Positions 1 to 5,998 of a stretch of 6,246 nt of DNA are shown piece after piece. Source of the stretch: Deltaproteobacteria bacterium (GTDB taxonomy: Bacteria; Desulfobacterota_B; Binatia; UBA9968). Position 1 is the stretch's first letter; every line of letters starts with the position of its first letter. A program made the position numbers and the translations under genes. Below the pieces are notes generated by a model, which worked only from the letters and a program-made list of their open reading frames with translations, did not search any database and was not told where the DNA came from. Location of the stretch: assembly GCA_027297485.1 (NCBI GenBank), contig JAPUHZ010000444.1, forward strand, positions 1-6,246, given 5' to 3'.

Positions 1-759
1 GGAGCTTACCGTTCCATGTGAACCGCTCTAAAAAACCAACCATGGCAACGATCACCCCGCTCAAAAGCACCATAAGCAAAACCGAACGGAAAAACCTCTT
101 CTCGGCCTTGTTCGTTCTCGTATCTTCAAAAGGGTAGAGGAGCACAAGAAAAAAAAACGCCGCATAAGCAACAAATTTGAGAAGATCCGTCCTGGTGAGG
201 GATGGAGCGATGGAGAGAGGAAACCAAGGAATGTGAGGAGTAAAGAGTGATCGATAAGGTTCGGATACCTGAGATCCCTTGGCACTCGCGGCCTGATTCC
301 CATTCTTCTCAAGGGGAACTGGGACCCCTTTTTGTACCTCATATATTGTGGGGAGAAGAACCCATGTGGGGTCCTCTTGGGGGGGAGATGCTTCGAAGGA
401 GAGATCCTGATAGGGCATTTTTTCCGGCCAGCCCGGAAGGCTCCTGCTGTAAAGTTCATAGGTTGAAGGCGAGAGTAGGTGTAAAAGGTAAGGCGGAAGA
501 GGGAAAAGCTGGAAGAGAACAAGGCTAATGAACAGAACCAGAGGAAGGAAGAGGGAGCGCCGGGAGACAAGTTCTAAACTCTTATCTCTCGCCCGTTGTC
601 TACAAATGCCAGTCTCCCCATCCACACCATCACCAGAAGAAAGACCGTGCCTTCCATAAGGGAGAAGGCCCAGGGGTGAACGGACCCAAGGGCCAGAGGC
701 GTAAAAAAAATGAGGAATAGGATTCCTCCGGTGACGATCCGATCACACCAGATGATCAT
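1..759 (-). pseudogene. O-antigen ligase/polymerase-like membrane protein, N-terminal part, frameshifted and cut by the window edge
   Basis: The ATG at 759 lies 5 bases after the Wzc-like stop, so translation is probably coupled. The first frame gives 61 residues with two membrane segments (about residues 8-27 and 33-51, with the motif FFTPLALGSVHPWAF) and ends at a TAG at 574-576. Shifting by one base near 580-583 reopens a frame that runs without a stop to base 1. It encodes a hydrophobic segment (LFLPLVLFISLVLFQLFPLP), a roughly 100-residue polar loop (TYELYSRSLPGW ... PLSIAPSLTRTDLLKF), then two more membrane segments (VAYAAFFFLVLLYPF and VLLMVLLSGVIVAMVGFLE). This topology is that of the N-terminal half of Wzy/WaaL-type proteins, which polymerise or ligate glycan chains on the periplasmic face. 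The family call is inference from topology and operon context; the catalytic C-terminal loop is outside the window. The shift fits loss of one A (ATAAG for ATAAAG) and may be mutation or sequence error. Confidence 0.72.
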
Positions 760-764
760 CCTTT

Positions 765-3098
765 TTATTCTGCCACATGCCCGTCATGTTCGTCGTAGGC
801 ATGGTAGTAACGGTAGTAATAAGGATAGTTCCCGCTTTGCAGGTTGACCCGGTTCAGCACGACACCCAAGGTCTTGGCACGAGCGTTATTCAGGCGGGAC
901 CGAACCTCTCTAACCGCCTGCTTTGGGGTTTTCTGACCGTCGACCACCAAAATCACACCGTCTACCAGAGTCGATAAAAGCAGGGTATCAGTCACCGGAA
1001 TAATCGGCGATGAATCGATGAGGATGCAGTCAAAGCGCTTCTGGAGAGCGGTGAGGATCTCGTGCATTCTTCTCGATCCCAAAAGCTCGGCAGGGTTGGG
1101 AGAAACGGAGCCGCTGCTGAGAAAAAAGAGATTGTTCGTTGGCGTGCTCTTTGTCACCATATCTTCCAGTTCCATTTGCCCAGTTAGGAGTTCTGTGAGA
1201 CCAACCCCGTTTTTTATTCCCAGGAGCTTATGGCAGCCTGGGCGGCGGAGATCGGCGTCCAACATCAGGACCCGAAAGCCCATCTGGGCAAAGATAATAG
1301 AGGTGTTGACCGCGGTGGTTGTTTTCCCTTCATCGCGTATTGCGGAGGTGAAAAGAATGGTTTTGGGCGGTCCTCCGGCCCGAGAAAGCAGGATGGCTGC
1401 GCGGAGCGTCCTATAGGACTCGCTGACCATGGAAAGCGGATGGTGAGAGAGCACAAGCTCTTTCTTGGGAGCACCGTTTCCTGGTTTGGAAGGCCGTGGT
1501 GGGGCATGGCCGAGCACCTTACGGCTATAACTATAACTTCTCTTGTCCAGCTTCGAGAAATCGGGGATCACGCCCAGACTCGGGAGGTGATGGTAGCGTT
1601 GTATGTCTTCCGAAGTCAGGGTATTGTCCAGGTACTCGAGGAAGAAGGCCAGGCTCACCCCTCCGGTAAGCCCCAGAATGAGAGCAAGGAGTAAGCTCAG
1701 TCTCTTTCTAGGGCTAGAGGGCGAGAGCGGGGACTCCGCCTTATCCATCACAGAAACATTGGAGCCGCGAACCTCCGCTGCTACTGCCATCTCTTTCATC
1801 CGCTGCAACACGCTGTCGTAAAGTTGACGGTTCGTGTCTACTTCGCGGGCCAAAACGGTATATTCAACCGCCGAGTCTTTTAGCCGCAGCGCGGCGTTCT
1901 TTTGCTCCTCCAGTTTGGCGCGAAGCTCCTTTTCATTCGCCTTGACTACGAGATAGGAGGTCTCAATCCCTTTGACCTGGGTTCGGAGGTTTCTCGAAAG
2001 GCGGTGTCGGGTATCTTCAATATGGAGCCTCAGCTTGTCCAAAGGGGGATAACCCGGCTTAAACTCGCTGGCGAGTTTGACGTATTTCCCCTCCAACTGA
2101 GCCAGTTGGACCTTTAGAGTCTGAATGAGAGGGCTATTGATAATGGCTGGAAGGGCGTCATAGCTGCCCCTGCGAATGCCCCGGACCTGGGCCTCGAGGG
2201 CTATTCTTTCAGCCTCGGCCTCGGTCAGGCGCTTGTTTAAATCGACCAGCCGATCCAGCACGAGATTTCCTTTGTCATCTATAGAAATGATTCCCTTGTC
2301 ACGGCGGTAGCTGTTTAAGGCGGCCTCGGATTCTTCCACCCGCTCCTTCAACTCCAAGAGCTTCCCTTCCAGAAAACTCAATACCTCCTCGTTGGCCCTG
2401 GAACGAAGATCAAACCCATAGCGGCTATAGGCAACGGCATGAGCGTTAGCCAGGCGCGCAGACAGCCCGGGATCAGGCGTGCTAAAGGCGATCTCGACCA
2501 GGCTGGTGCCCTTGACTGGTTTGATCTTCAACATTAGAAGATAGAAGTTCACAAGGCGGGACTTAATTCCGAGGAATCTGGTGTCATTTGTCTTTGAAGG
2601 CGAGGGAAAGAACCACGTGACCCACTCTTTAATCGAGCCCTTGGCGTTAGCCCAAATAGTCGCCGCAAATCCTCTTTTTTCTCTTGGCCGTTCCCCCTGC
2701 CCGTTAAAGAGGGGATCATTCCCCAATCCCTCATGCCGGATGACGCGGGCAGCAAGCGCACGACTTTTGAGGATCTCGTACTGGGTCTTATAATAGTTGG
2801 CCTCGACCATACCAACAGATCCGGAGAGGACATCTTGAATGTTAAGCACCTGGGGGGACATGCGCTCGATGAGAACGATAGCCTGCGCAGAGTAGATGGG
2901 AATTTTTATAAAAACGACAAGGAGCGTAGCCAGGAGAGTGACAAATGTGGCTGCAAGGATAAGCCAGCGGTGCTTTCTTATCACCCGCCAGTAGTCCCAA
3001 AAGCTGAGATCCTCCTCCTCAGAGTTGTCAACGAGGATTGGCTCATCACCCTTTGGGGGGACATTGCGCTTGATAAAATAAGGGGAGACTTCTTTCAT
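765..3098 (-). CDS. Wzc-like polysaccharide co-polymerase with fused BY-kinase (exopolysaccharide tyrosine autokinase)
   Basis: Inner-membrane protein of 777 residues, the usual length for a one-chain Wzz-plus-kinase protein. Residues 30-64 hold the Wzz entry motif (FWDYWRVIRKHRWLIL) and the first membrane helix. A periplasmic part with long coiled-coil stretches follows (about 235-435). The proline-rich motif PLSPSSPRKR (457-466) precedes the second membrane helix (467-490). The cytoplasmic kinase has Walker A SAIRDEGKTTT (585-595, Lys592), Walker A' VLMLDADLRRP (610-620) and Walker B CILIDSSPI (691-699). The C-terminal tail carries seven tyrosines between 758 and 768, the autophosphorylation cluster of this family. 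By family knowledge, cyclic phosphorylation of this tail and oligomerisation control chain length and export. The ATG at 3098 lies 8 bases after the export gene's stop with no clear ribosome binding site, suggesting coupling. All key residues are present. The Walker A has Asp where many relatives have Gly (DEGKTT), a minor variation. Confidence 0.96.
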   Translation of the reverse strand: MKEVSPYFIKRNVPPKGDEPILVDNSEEEDLSFWDYWRVIRKHRWLILAATFVTLLATLLVVFIKIPIYSAQAIVLIERMSPQVLNIQDVLSGSVGMVEANYYKTQYEILKSRALAARVIRHEGLGNDPLFNGQGERPREKRGFAATIWANAKGSIKEWVTWFFPSPSKTNDTRFLGIKSRLVNFYLLMLKIKPVKGTSLVEIAFSTPDPGLSARLANAHAVAYSRYGFDLRSRANEEVLSFLEGKLLELKERVEESEAALNSYRRDKGIISIDDKGNLVLDRLVDLNKRLTEAEAERIALEAQVRGIRRGSYDALPAIINSPLIQTLKVQLAQLEGKYVKLASEFKPGYPPLDKLRLHIEDTRHRLSRNLRTQVKGIETSYLVVKANEKELRAKLEEQKNAALRLKDSAVEYTVLAREVDTNRQLYDSVLQRMKEMAVAAEVRGSNVSVMDKAESPLSPSSPRKRLSLLLALILGLTGGVSLAFFLEYLDNTLTSEDIQRYHHLPSLGVIPDFSKLDKRSYSYSRKVLGHAPPRPSKPGNGAPKKELVLSHHPLSMVSESYRTLRAAILLSRAGGPPKTILFTSAIRDEGKTTTAVNTSIIFAQMGFRVLMLDADLRRPGCHKLLGIKNGVGLTELLTGQMELEDMVTKSTPTNNLFFLSSGSVSPNPAELLGSRRMHEILTALQKRFDCILIDSSPIIPVTDTLLLSTLVDGVILVVDGQKTPKQAVREVRSRLNNARAKTLGVVLNRVNLQSGNYPYYYRYYHAYDEHDGHVAE

Positions 3099-3106
3099 TA
3101 TCAGTA

Positions 3107-4237
3107 TCAGAACAGGGGAACGTTACCGCCTATGGCAACGCCGATCACTGTGGAGAAGAAACGGTACAAGCCGTAGGCAGCCACCTTCCCGGTTGAAGAC
3201 GAAACTTCAATAATATCACCTCCTTGAAGCCTGAAATCGAGCTGATCTCCTCGTTTTATCTTTTCCAGATCGGCGAAGAAGAGGCCTTTTTTTCCGCCCC
3301 TCTCGGCCCGAATGATTTTTACGGCACTGGTGTCCGCGGGATAGAGCGGACCACCAGCAGCGGCCACTACGCCTGATACCGTAAGTCCAGGGCTGACGTT
3401 ATAAGCGCCTGGCTTTTCCACCCATCCCTCAACGAGGACTTGACCACCTCCGGGAACCATAAGGACGTCTCCCGGCCGGGCCGGAAGAGAAAGGTATTTT
3501 TGATAGCCTCCGTAGGCGAGCTCTTGAACATCGATCAAAATGGGATCGGTTCTTTTGAGGATGAGAGGTGACGGATCTCTACTCAAAAAGCTCTCAGGCA
3601 GGGTGGAGATAACCTTCTTGGCTTTATCTTTTTCTAAGGGTTCGGCAGGAATCAGATAAATTCGTGGGTCTGCCACTGGCAATAATCCCCCGGCCTGAGA
3701 GATCATATCAAGAATAGTGTCAGTCCCACTGTTTAGACTATAGTGCCCGGGTTTTTCCACCGCACCGAGCACCGCCACTTGCCGGCTATGGTATTCCTTG
3801 ACGAAGATGATCGTGCGCGGGTTATACATGTATTTTTCCAGCCGATCATGAATCTGGTGCCTCAGCTCTTCCCTGGTCAAACCGGCGGCCTGGATCTGCC
3901 CGATAAAAGGGAGGGATAGTGTCCCATCGCCCGAAACTCGCACCGTCCGGTTCTTGAGCTCTTCCATGGCAGGGACAGAAATCTCCAGAACATCCCCCGG
4001 GCCGATGGGGTAGTCCGTGATTACTTCCTCGTGGGTTCGCTGCTGCCAAAGGTGGGCGAGTCTCTCCACATCACTCCTACCCTGGGGGTCGGAAGTCGAA
4101 GGAGTCGAGCGATTATCAGTCTCTGGCAGGTTTGCAATCGATTCTTTTGCTTGGGATGCGGTGTGAGTGGACGGAACACACCCGCTGAGATAAAATAACA
4201 AGACGAGCCCAACAGAGGCAATAAAGAAAGAAGCCGT
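3107..4237 (-). CDS. Wza-like outer-membrane polysaccharide export lipoprotein (non-standard start)
   Basis: This is the outer-membrane channel partner of the Wzc-like protein. From the TTG at 4201 it encodes 364 residues: lipobox LSGC with Cys at residue 8, a poly-export domain beginning YPIGPGDVLEISV (about 64-136), a first SLBB domain (about 141-180, VLGAVEKPGHYSL), a second (about 254-335, VLVEGWVEKPGAYNV), and a C-terminal hydrophobic helix (about 338-358) like the pore helix of Wza. A TTG start leaves only seven residues before the lipid-bearing Cys, too short for a signal peptide. The frame stays open upstream and encodes ASFFIASVGLVLLFYLSGC, a proper hydrophobic core. The only plausible initiation codon there is ACG at 4237-4235, 6 bases after a GGAGGA ribosome binding site, giving 376 residues with Cys20. 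No ATG, GTG or TTG exists in this stretch. The function is secure; the start is uncertain (ACG initiation, lost ATG or sequence error). Confidence 0.93.
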   Translation of the reverse strand, partial: TASFFIASVGLVLLFYLSGCVPSTHTASQAKESIANLPETDNRSTPSTSDPQGRSDVERLAHLWQQRTHEEVITDYPIGPGDVLEISVPAMEELKNRTVRVSGDGTLSLPFIGQIQAAGLTREELRHQIHDRLEKYMYNPRTIIFVKEYHSRQVAVLGAVEKPGHYSLNSGTDTILDMISQAGGLLPVADPRIYLIPAEPLEKDKAKKVISTLPESFLSRDPSPLILKRTDPILIDVQELAYGGYQKYLSLPARPGDVLMVPGGGQVLVEGWVEKPGAYNVSPGLTVSGVVAAAGGPLYPADTSAVKIIRAERGGKKGLFFADLEKIKRGDQLDFRLQGGDIIEVSSSTGKVAAYGLYRFFSTVIGVAIGGNVPLF

Positions 4238-4243
4238 TTTTCT

Positions 4244-4249
4244 TCCTCC
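4244..4249 (-). promoter_or_regulatory. Ribosome binding site GGAGGA of the Wza-like gene
   Basis: GGAGGA is a near-perfect Shine-Dalgarno sequence, and the 6-base gap to ACG at 4237 is ideal for initiation. It is the main reason for preferring the upstream start over TTG at 4201, which lies more than 40 bases away. The site is the right half of the 10-base palindrome CCTCCGGAGG (4245-4254), so an anti-Shine-Dalgarno-like CCTCC sits directly before it. The two halves cannot form a hairpin without a loop, so a regulatory role is not shown. Confidence 0.6.
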
Positions 4250-4297
4250 GGAGGTATATAGCTATAGGACGAGAGTTCGGATAAACTCGGTAGCCGG

Positions 4298-4815
4298 TTA
4301 TTGAGAGAAACTAGGGTTGTGTTGACCAAAACCTCCAGCAGCTCCCAGAGTCATCGCAGTCGTGGGCCCAAGTACAAAAGTAAGAGCAACTATTATTCTT
4401 TCCACCGACCCTAACGCGAAGAACTCTTGTCCTGCGGCGGCAGCCGGCGTTGCGGCAGCAATGGCGACAGCGGCAGTCGAGACCGTCCAATTCACGGTAA
4501 GGCCCTCCCGCACCAGGGAAGCTACCACCGTCGCTCCTCGATAGCCGGTGTGATCCGGATCCAGCGTAAGGCCGTACTGACCCACGGGTAGGCTTTTGAG
4601 GACGTATTGGCCCTGTACGTCAGTAACTGACTGTCCAACGGACCTTCCTGCGGGGTCTTTGGCGGTGATCTCTATACCCGGAACGGGACTGGCCGCAGTG
4701 CCCAGCACTGTGCCTACGAGGTTGGCAGACGGCGGCTGACTACGAACCTGTAATGGCGCACCAAAAATGCAGAGCATCGCCGTTAGAGCGAGACAAGCTA
4801 ATTTTTCACGAGCAT
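4298..4815 (-). CDS. Secreted carboxypeptidase-regulatory-like (CPR) domain protein, signal peptide region frameshifted
   Basis: The intact part from ATG 4777 gives 159 residues. Residues about 18-98 form a CPR-like beta-sandwich (VGTVLGTAASPVPGIEITA, then VTDVQGQYVLKSLPVGQYGL), a fold common in secreted and surface proteins. An alanine-rich linker (101-116) and a hydrophobic C-terminal segment (about 126-149) follow, which could anchor it to a membrane. The ATG at 4777 has no ribosome binding site and starts inside a signal peptide: the open frame upstream encodes LACLALTAMLCIFGAPLQ. A better start is ATG 4815, 8 bases after AAGGGG, reading MLVK and then hitting TAG at 4798-4800. One extra A in the five-A run (4802-4806) would join them into MLVKKLACLALTAMLCIFGA, a textbook signal peptide. 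The gene opens the EPS operon, 60 bases before the export gene. It is probably an extracytoplasmic accessory; its role is unknown. Confidence 0.75.
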
Positions 4816-4823
4816 AGTCATCG

Positions 4824-4829
4824 CCCCTT
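4824..4829 (-). promoter_or_regulatory. Ribosome binding site AAGGGG of the CPR-domain gene
   Basis: AAGGGG lies 8 bases before ATG 4815 and only 2 bases before ATG 4821. The spacing favours 4815. It is the only purine-rich ribosome-binding-like site near this gene and supports the view that the natural start lies upstream of 4777 and that a one-base gap has broken the frame between them. Confidence 0.45.
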
Positions 4830-4982
4830 GCTCACGGGTTCTTTCTTAAAATTTTTTGGGCAACAGCGCTCCCGCCTAGACAATACAGCTTAAGGAAACA
4901 AAAAGAAAATAGGCCAGAGACTAGTTGTTTTGTAGGAAGATAGAAGAACTACGGTCAGATTTTTGCTTATGAAGAGTCCTCA

Positions 4983-5011
4983 ACTATACTGCGGCACAAC
5001 CGCAAGTTCAG
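4983..5011 (-). promoter_or_regulatory. Weak promoter-like site for the EPS operon
   Basis: On the minus strand, TATAGT (4983-4988, one mismatch to TATAAT) lies 17 bases after CTGAAC (5006-5011, a poor -35 match). Initiation here would give a leader of about 160 bases before the CPR gene. The spacer contains a GCGG/CCGC dyad. The match is weak and could be chance. Confidence 0.18.
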
Positions 5012-5020
5012 CGATGGGAG

Positions 5021-5054
5021 CTACCAAATCCTTCCTTGAAACCCTATTTGGTAG
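5021..5054. repeat. Perfect 9-bp inverted repeat CTACCAAAT/ATTTGGTAG
   Basis: CTACCAAAT (5021-5029) and ATTTGGTAG (5046-5054) are exact reverse complements separated by 16 bases. The repeat lies about 200 bases upstream of the EPS operon, between two weak promoter-like sites. The centre-to-centre distance of 25 bases is not a simple whole number of helical turns. It could be a regulator site or a transcribed hairpin; neither strand shows a following T-run. Confidence 0.45.
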
Positions 5055-5122
5055 AAGATACGATAACCTTAAAGATACTAAGACATATGTTACTACCCTA
5101 AGGCCATAATGTAATTTTTTTT

Positions 5123-5151
5123 ATTAGCTAGGTTGTTAGTGAGAGGGTCAA
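5123..5151 (-). promoter_or_regulatory. Candidate sigma-70-type promoter upstream of the EPS operon
   Basis: On the minus strand, TTGACC (5146-5151, five of six to TTGACA) is followed after exactly 17 bases by GCTAAT (5123-5128, four of six to TATAAT) and an A-rich run. It would give a leader of about 300 bases that includes the inverted repeat at 5021-5054. It is the best-spaced match I found upstream of the operon, but unproven. Confidence 0.22.
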
Positions 5152-5192
5152 ATCTTTACCTTTGACATTTGCCGTTAAAGTGTCTCACTGAA

Positions 5193-5261
5193 CCCAGAAC
5201 AACGACCATCATGAAGACTGCTTGTGAGCCTTCGGTTCTGGGGCTCGCTCAGAGTGTCGTT
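5193..5261. repeat. Interleaved complementary blocks (possible pseudoknot)
   Basis: CCCAGAAC (5193-5200) is the exact reverse complement of GTTCTGGG (5235-5242). AACGAC (5201-5206), directly beside it, is the reverse complement of GTCGTT (5256-5261). GAGCC (5226-5230) can pair with GGCTC (5242-5246), which places most of the GTTCTGGG block in its loop. The pairings cross one another, so they would form a pseudoknot or alternative structures rather than a simple hairpin. The blocks are short; a remnant of an imperfect palindromic repeat is an equally good reading. Confidence 0.3.
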
Positions 5262-5649
5262 CTTCATTAATTTAAGAGCACCCTGAAAAATCCATGGGGC
5301 GTCGAAGTTTCTTTCGTCGGGCGCCTCCAAAAACAATCCATTACCAATTAAATAGCTGATGATTTTCCAGGCGTTGTCCTCCGAGATGTGGAGGTTAGCT
5401 CTTGCAATACGACACCTTGGTCTCGACGTTTCAGAAAAAGGATCGGGCGTGATAATAGCCCTTCAGCCATAAAGGTAACGGGTAGTAGTTGATGGCAAGG
5501 GAATTTAAGAGTGATAATCGAGTTTTTGGAATTACAAAAATGGGCCACCGGGGGTTTGGCTTGATTACGTGCATCGGGTAGCTGTGCAAAACAGATTCAA
5601 GAAACAAGCGAACAGGTTAGAGTAACATCTATTTTTGAATTGCGGCAAT

Positions 5650-5668
5650 CTTTGGCTGAGAGCCAAGG
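5650..5668. repeat. Compact hairpin downstream of the minus-strand gene remnant
   Basis: CTTTGGCT, loop GAG, AGCCAAGG: an 8-pair stem with one G-T pair and a three-base loop. On the minus strand it lies 42 bases beyond the stop of the remnant at 5710, a position typical of a terminator, but there is no T-run after it on either strand. It might be an old terminator stem or 3'-end protector of the decayed gene. It is adjacent to the short palindrome ATTGC-G-GCAAT. Confidence 0.3.
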
Positions 5669-5709
5669 GTTGAGGTTACTACTCGTTATTATAGATTAGG
5701 ATATTGCCC

Positions 5710-5846
5710 TCATTCTTCGTCAGGCTCCAGGATTTCCACTTCATCCTGAGCTTTATAATAGTCCCAATGGCAGTAAAGATTTTATCTGCTGCATTCAAAG
5801 CTTGCCCTGCTATTTCCCTCCCGTAAAACTGGTGCGGCCCGGGTGC
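5710..5846 (-). pseudogene. C-terminal remnant of an unidentified gene, frameshifted and truncated
   Basis: Reading the minus strand from 5846, the frame encodes HQFYGREIAGQALNAADKIF and continues TAIGTIIK; shifting by one base at the AAA run 5752-5754 continues IKAQDEVEILEPDEE and stops with TGA at 5710-5712. Read with one extra A, the 45 residues are smooth and protein-like, with an alanine-rich helix and a strongly acidic C-terminal end, whereas each single frame alone ends in unlikely sequence. The upstream part is missing: an in-frame TGA stands at 5847-5849, and the plus-strand transposase fragment begins at about 5840, so the gene seems to have been cut there. I do not recognise the family. 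Too short for the usual length filters. Alternative: chance coherence, though the acidic tail and good join argue against it. Confidence 0.4.
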
Positions 5847-5998
5847 TCAGTTTCTGGGCCAAGCATGGTCTTGAGGCGACGGTTCAGGCTTTTGGAGTTA
5901 AGCGACGGACTCTGTATTACTGGAGGGAGCGACTGATGAAAGGAAGTGGGAGGCCGGAGGCGTTAAACGAGAGGAGCAAAACTCCCCATAGGCGTAAG
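5840..5998 (+). pseudogene. Transposase fragment, N-terminal helix-turn-helix only (integrase-core type)
   Basis: The frame from about 5840 encodes RVLSFWAKHGLEATVQAFGV, then KRRTLYYWRERL and GRPEALNERSKTPHRR. This is a homeodomain-like helix-turn-helix with the AFGV-RRTLYYWR recognition pattern, followed by the basic linker common to DDE integrase-core transposases (IS481/IS3-like groups). It would bind the element's terminal repeats. No DDE catalytic domain follows: after about 5998 the frame turns into unrelated proline-rich sequence and stops at 6184. A GTG at 5843 opens the frame, but upstream coding (to TAA 5774-5776) is not transposase-like, so the natural N-terminus is also lost. Only about 52 codons remain, so it cannot be active. 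It abuts the minus-strand gene remnant, suggesting that an insertion and deletion removed that gene's front. The exact IS family is unresolved. Confidence 0.6.

Larger units (their letters stand above)
4830..5709. other. Long intergenic region upstream of the EPS operon, no credible gene
   Basis: About 880 bases without a supportable coding region. The only open frame of note (minus, 5348-5548, 66 codons) shows no recognisable motif, no ribosome binding site and no partner. The stretch is AT-rich near 4835-5160, as expected for a promoter region, and holds several dyads: GCGG/CCGC at 4991-5003, a 9-bp inverted repeat at 5021-5054, the 8-base palindrome ACATATGT around 5083-5090, complementary blocks at 5193-5261, a small CCTCC/GGAGG hairpin near 5379-5395, ATTGC/GCAAT around 5639-5649, and a hairpin at 5650-5668. 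No stem is followed by a T-tract, so I see no intrinsic terminator. Confidence 0.6.

Noticed and set aside
61..570. Minus-strand open frame of 169 codons after the TAG at 574
   Set aside because: The translation is Ser/Leu/Arg/Pro-rich without any domain character. The frame one base away encodes clear membrane segments and a periplasmic loop typical of O-antigen ligases, so this is the wrong frame of the same gene.
777..3176. Several plus-strand open frames (for example 1018-1416, 1230-1694, 2733-3176)
   Set aside because: They lie antisense to the Wzc-like gene, whose translation carries all family motifs. Their products show no domain features or ribosome binding sites.
4983..5010. CGGCAC-N-GC-like sigma-54 site near 4992
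   Set aside because: The -12 GC is not at the required distance from the -24 GG on either strand.
5100..5125. T-run at about 5113-5121 as a plus-strand terminator
   Set aside because: No stable GC-rich hairpin directly precedes it, and there is no plus-strand gene upstream to terminate.
5348..5548. Minus-strand open frame of 66 codons in the intergenic region
   Set aside because: No ribosome binding site, motif or partner. The length is within chance for a region of this size.
4830..5840. CRISPR array or tandem repeats
   Set aside because: The inverted repeats are single pairs with differing sequences. No regularly spaced direct repeats are present.
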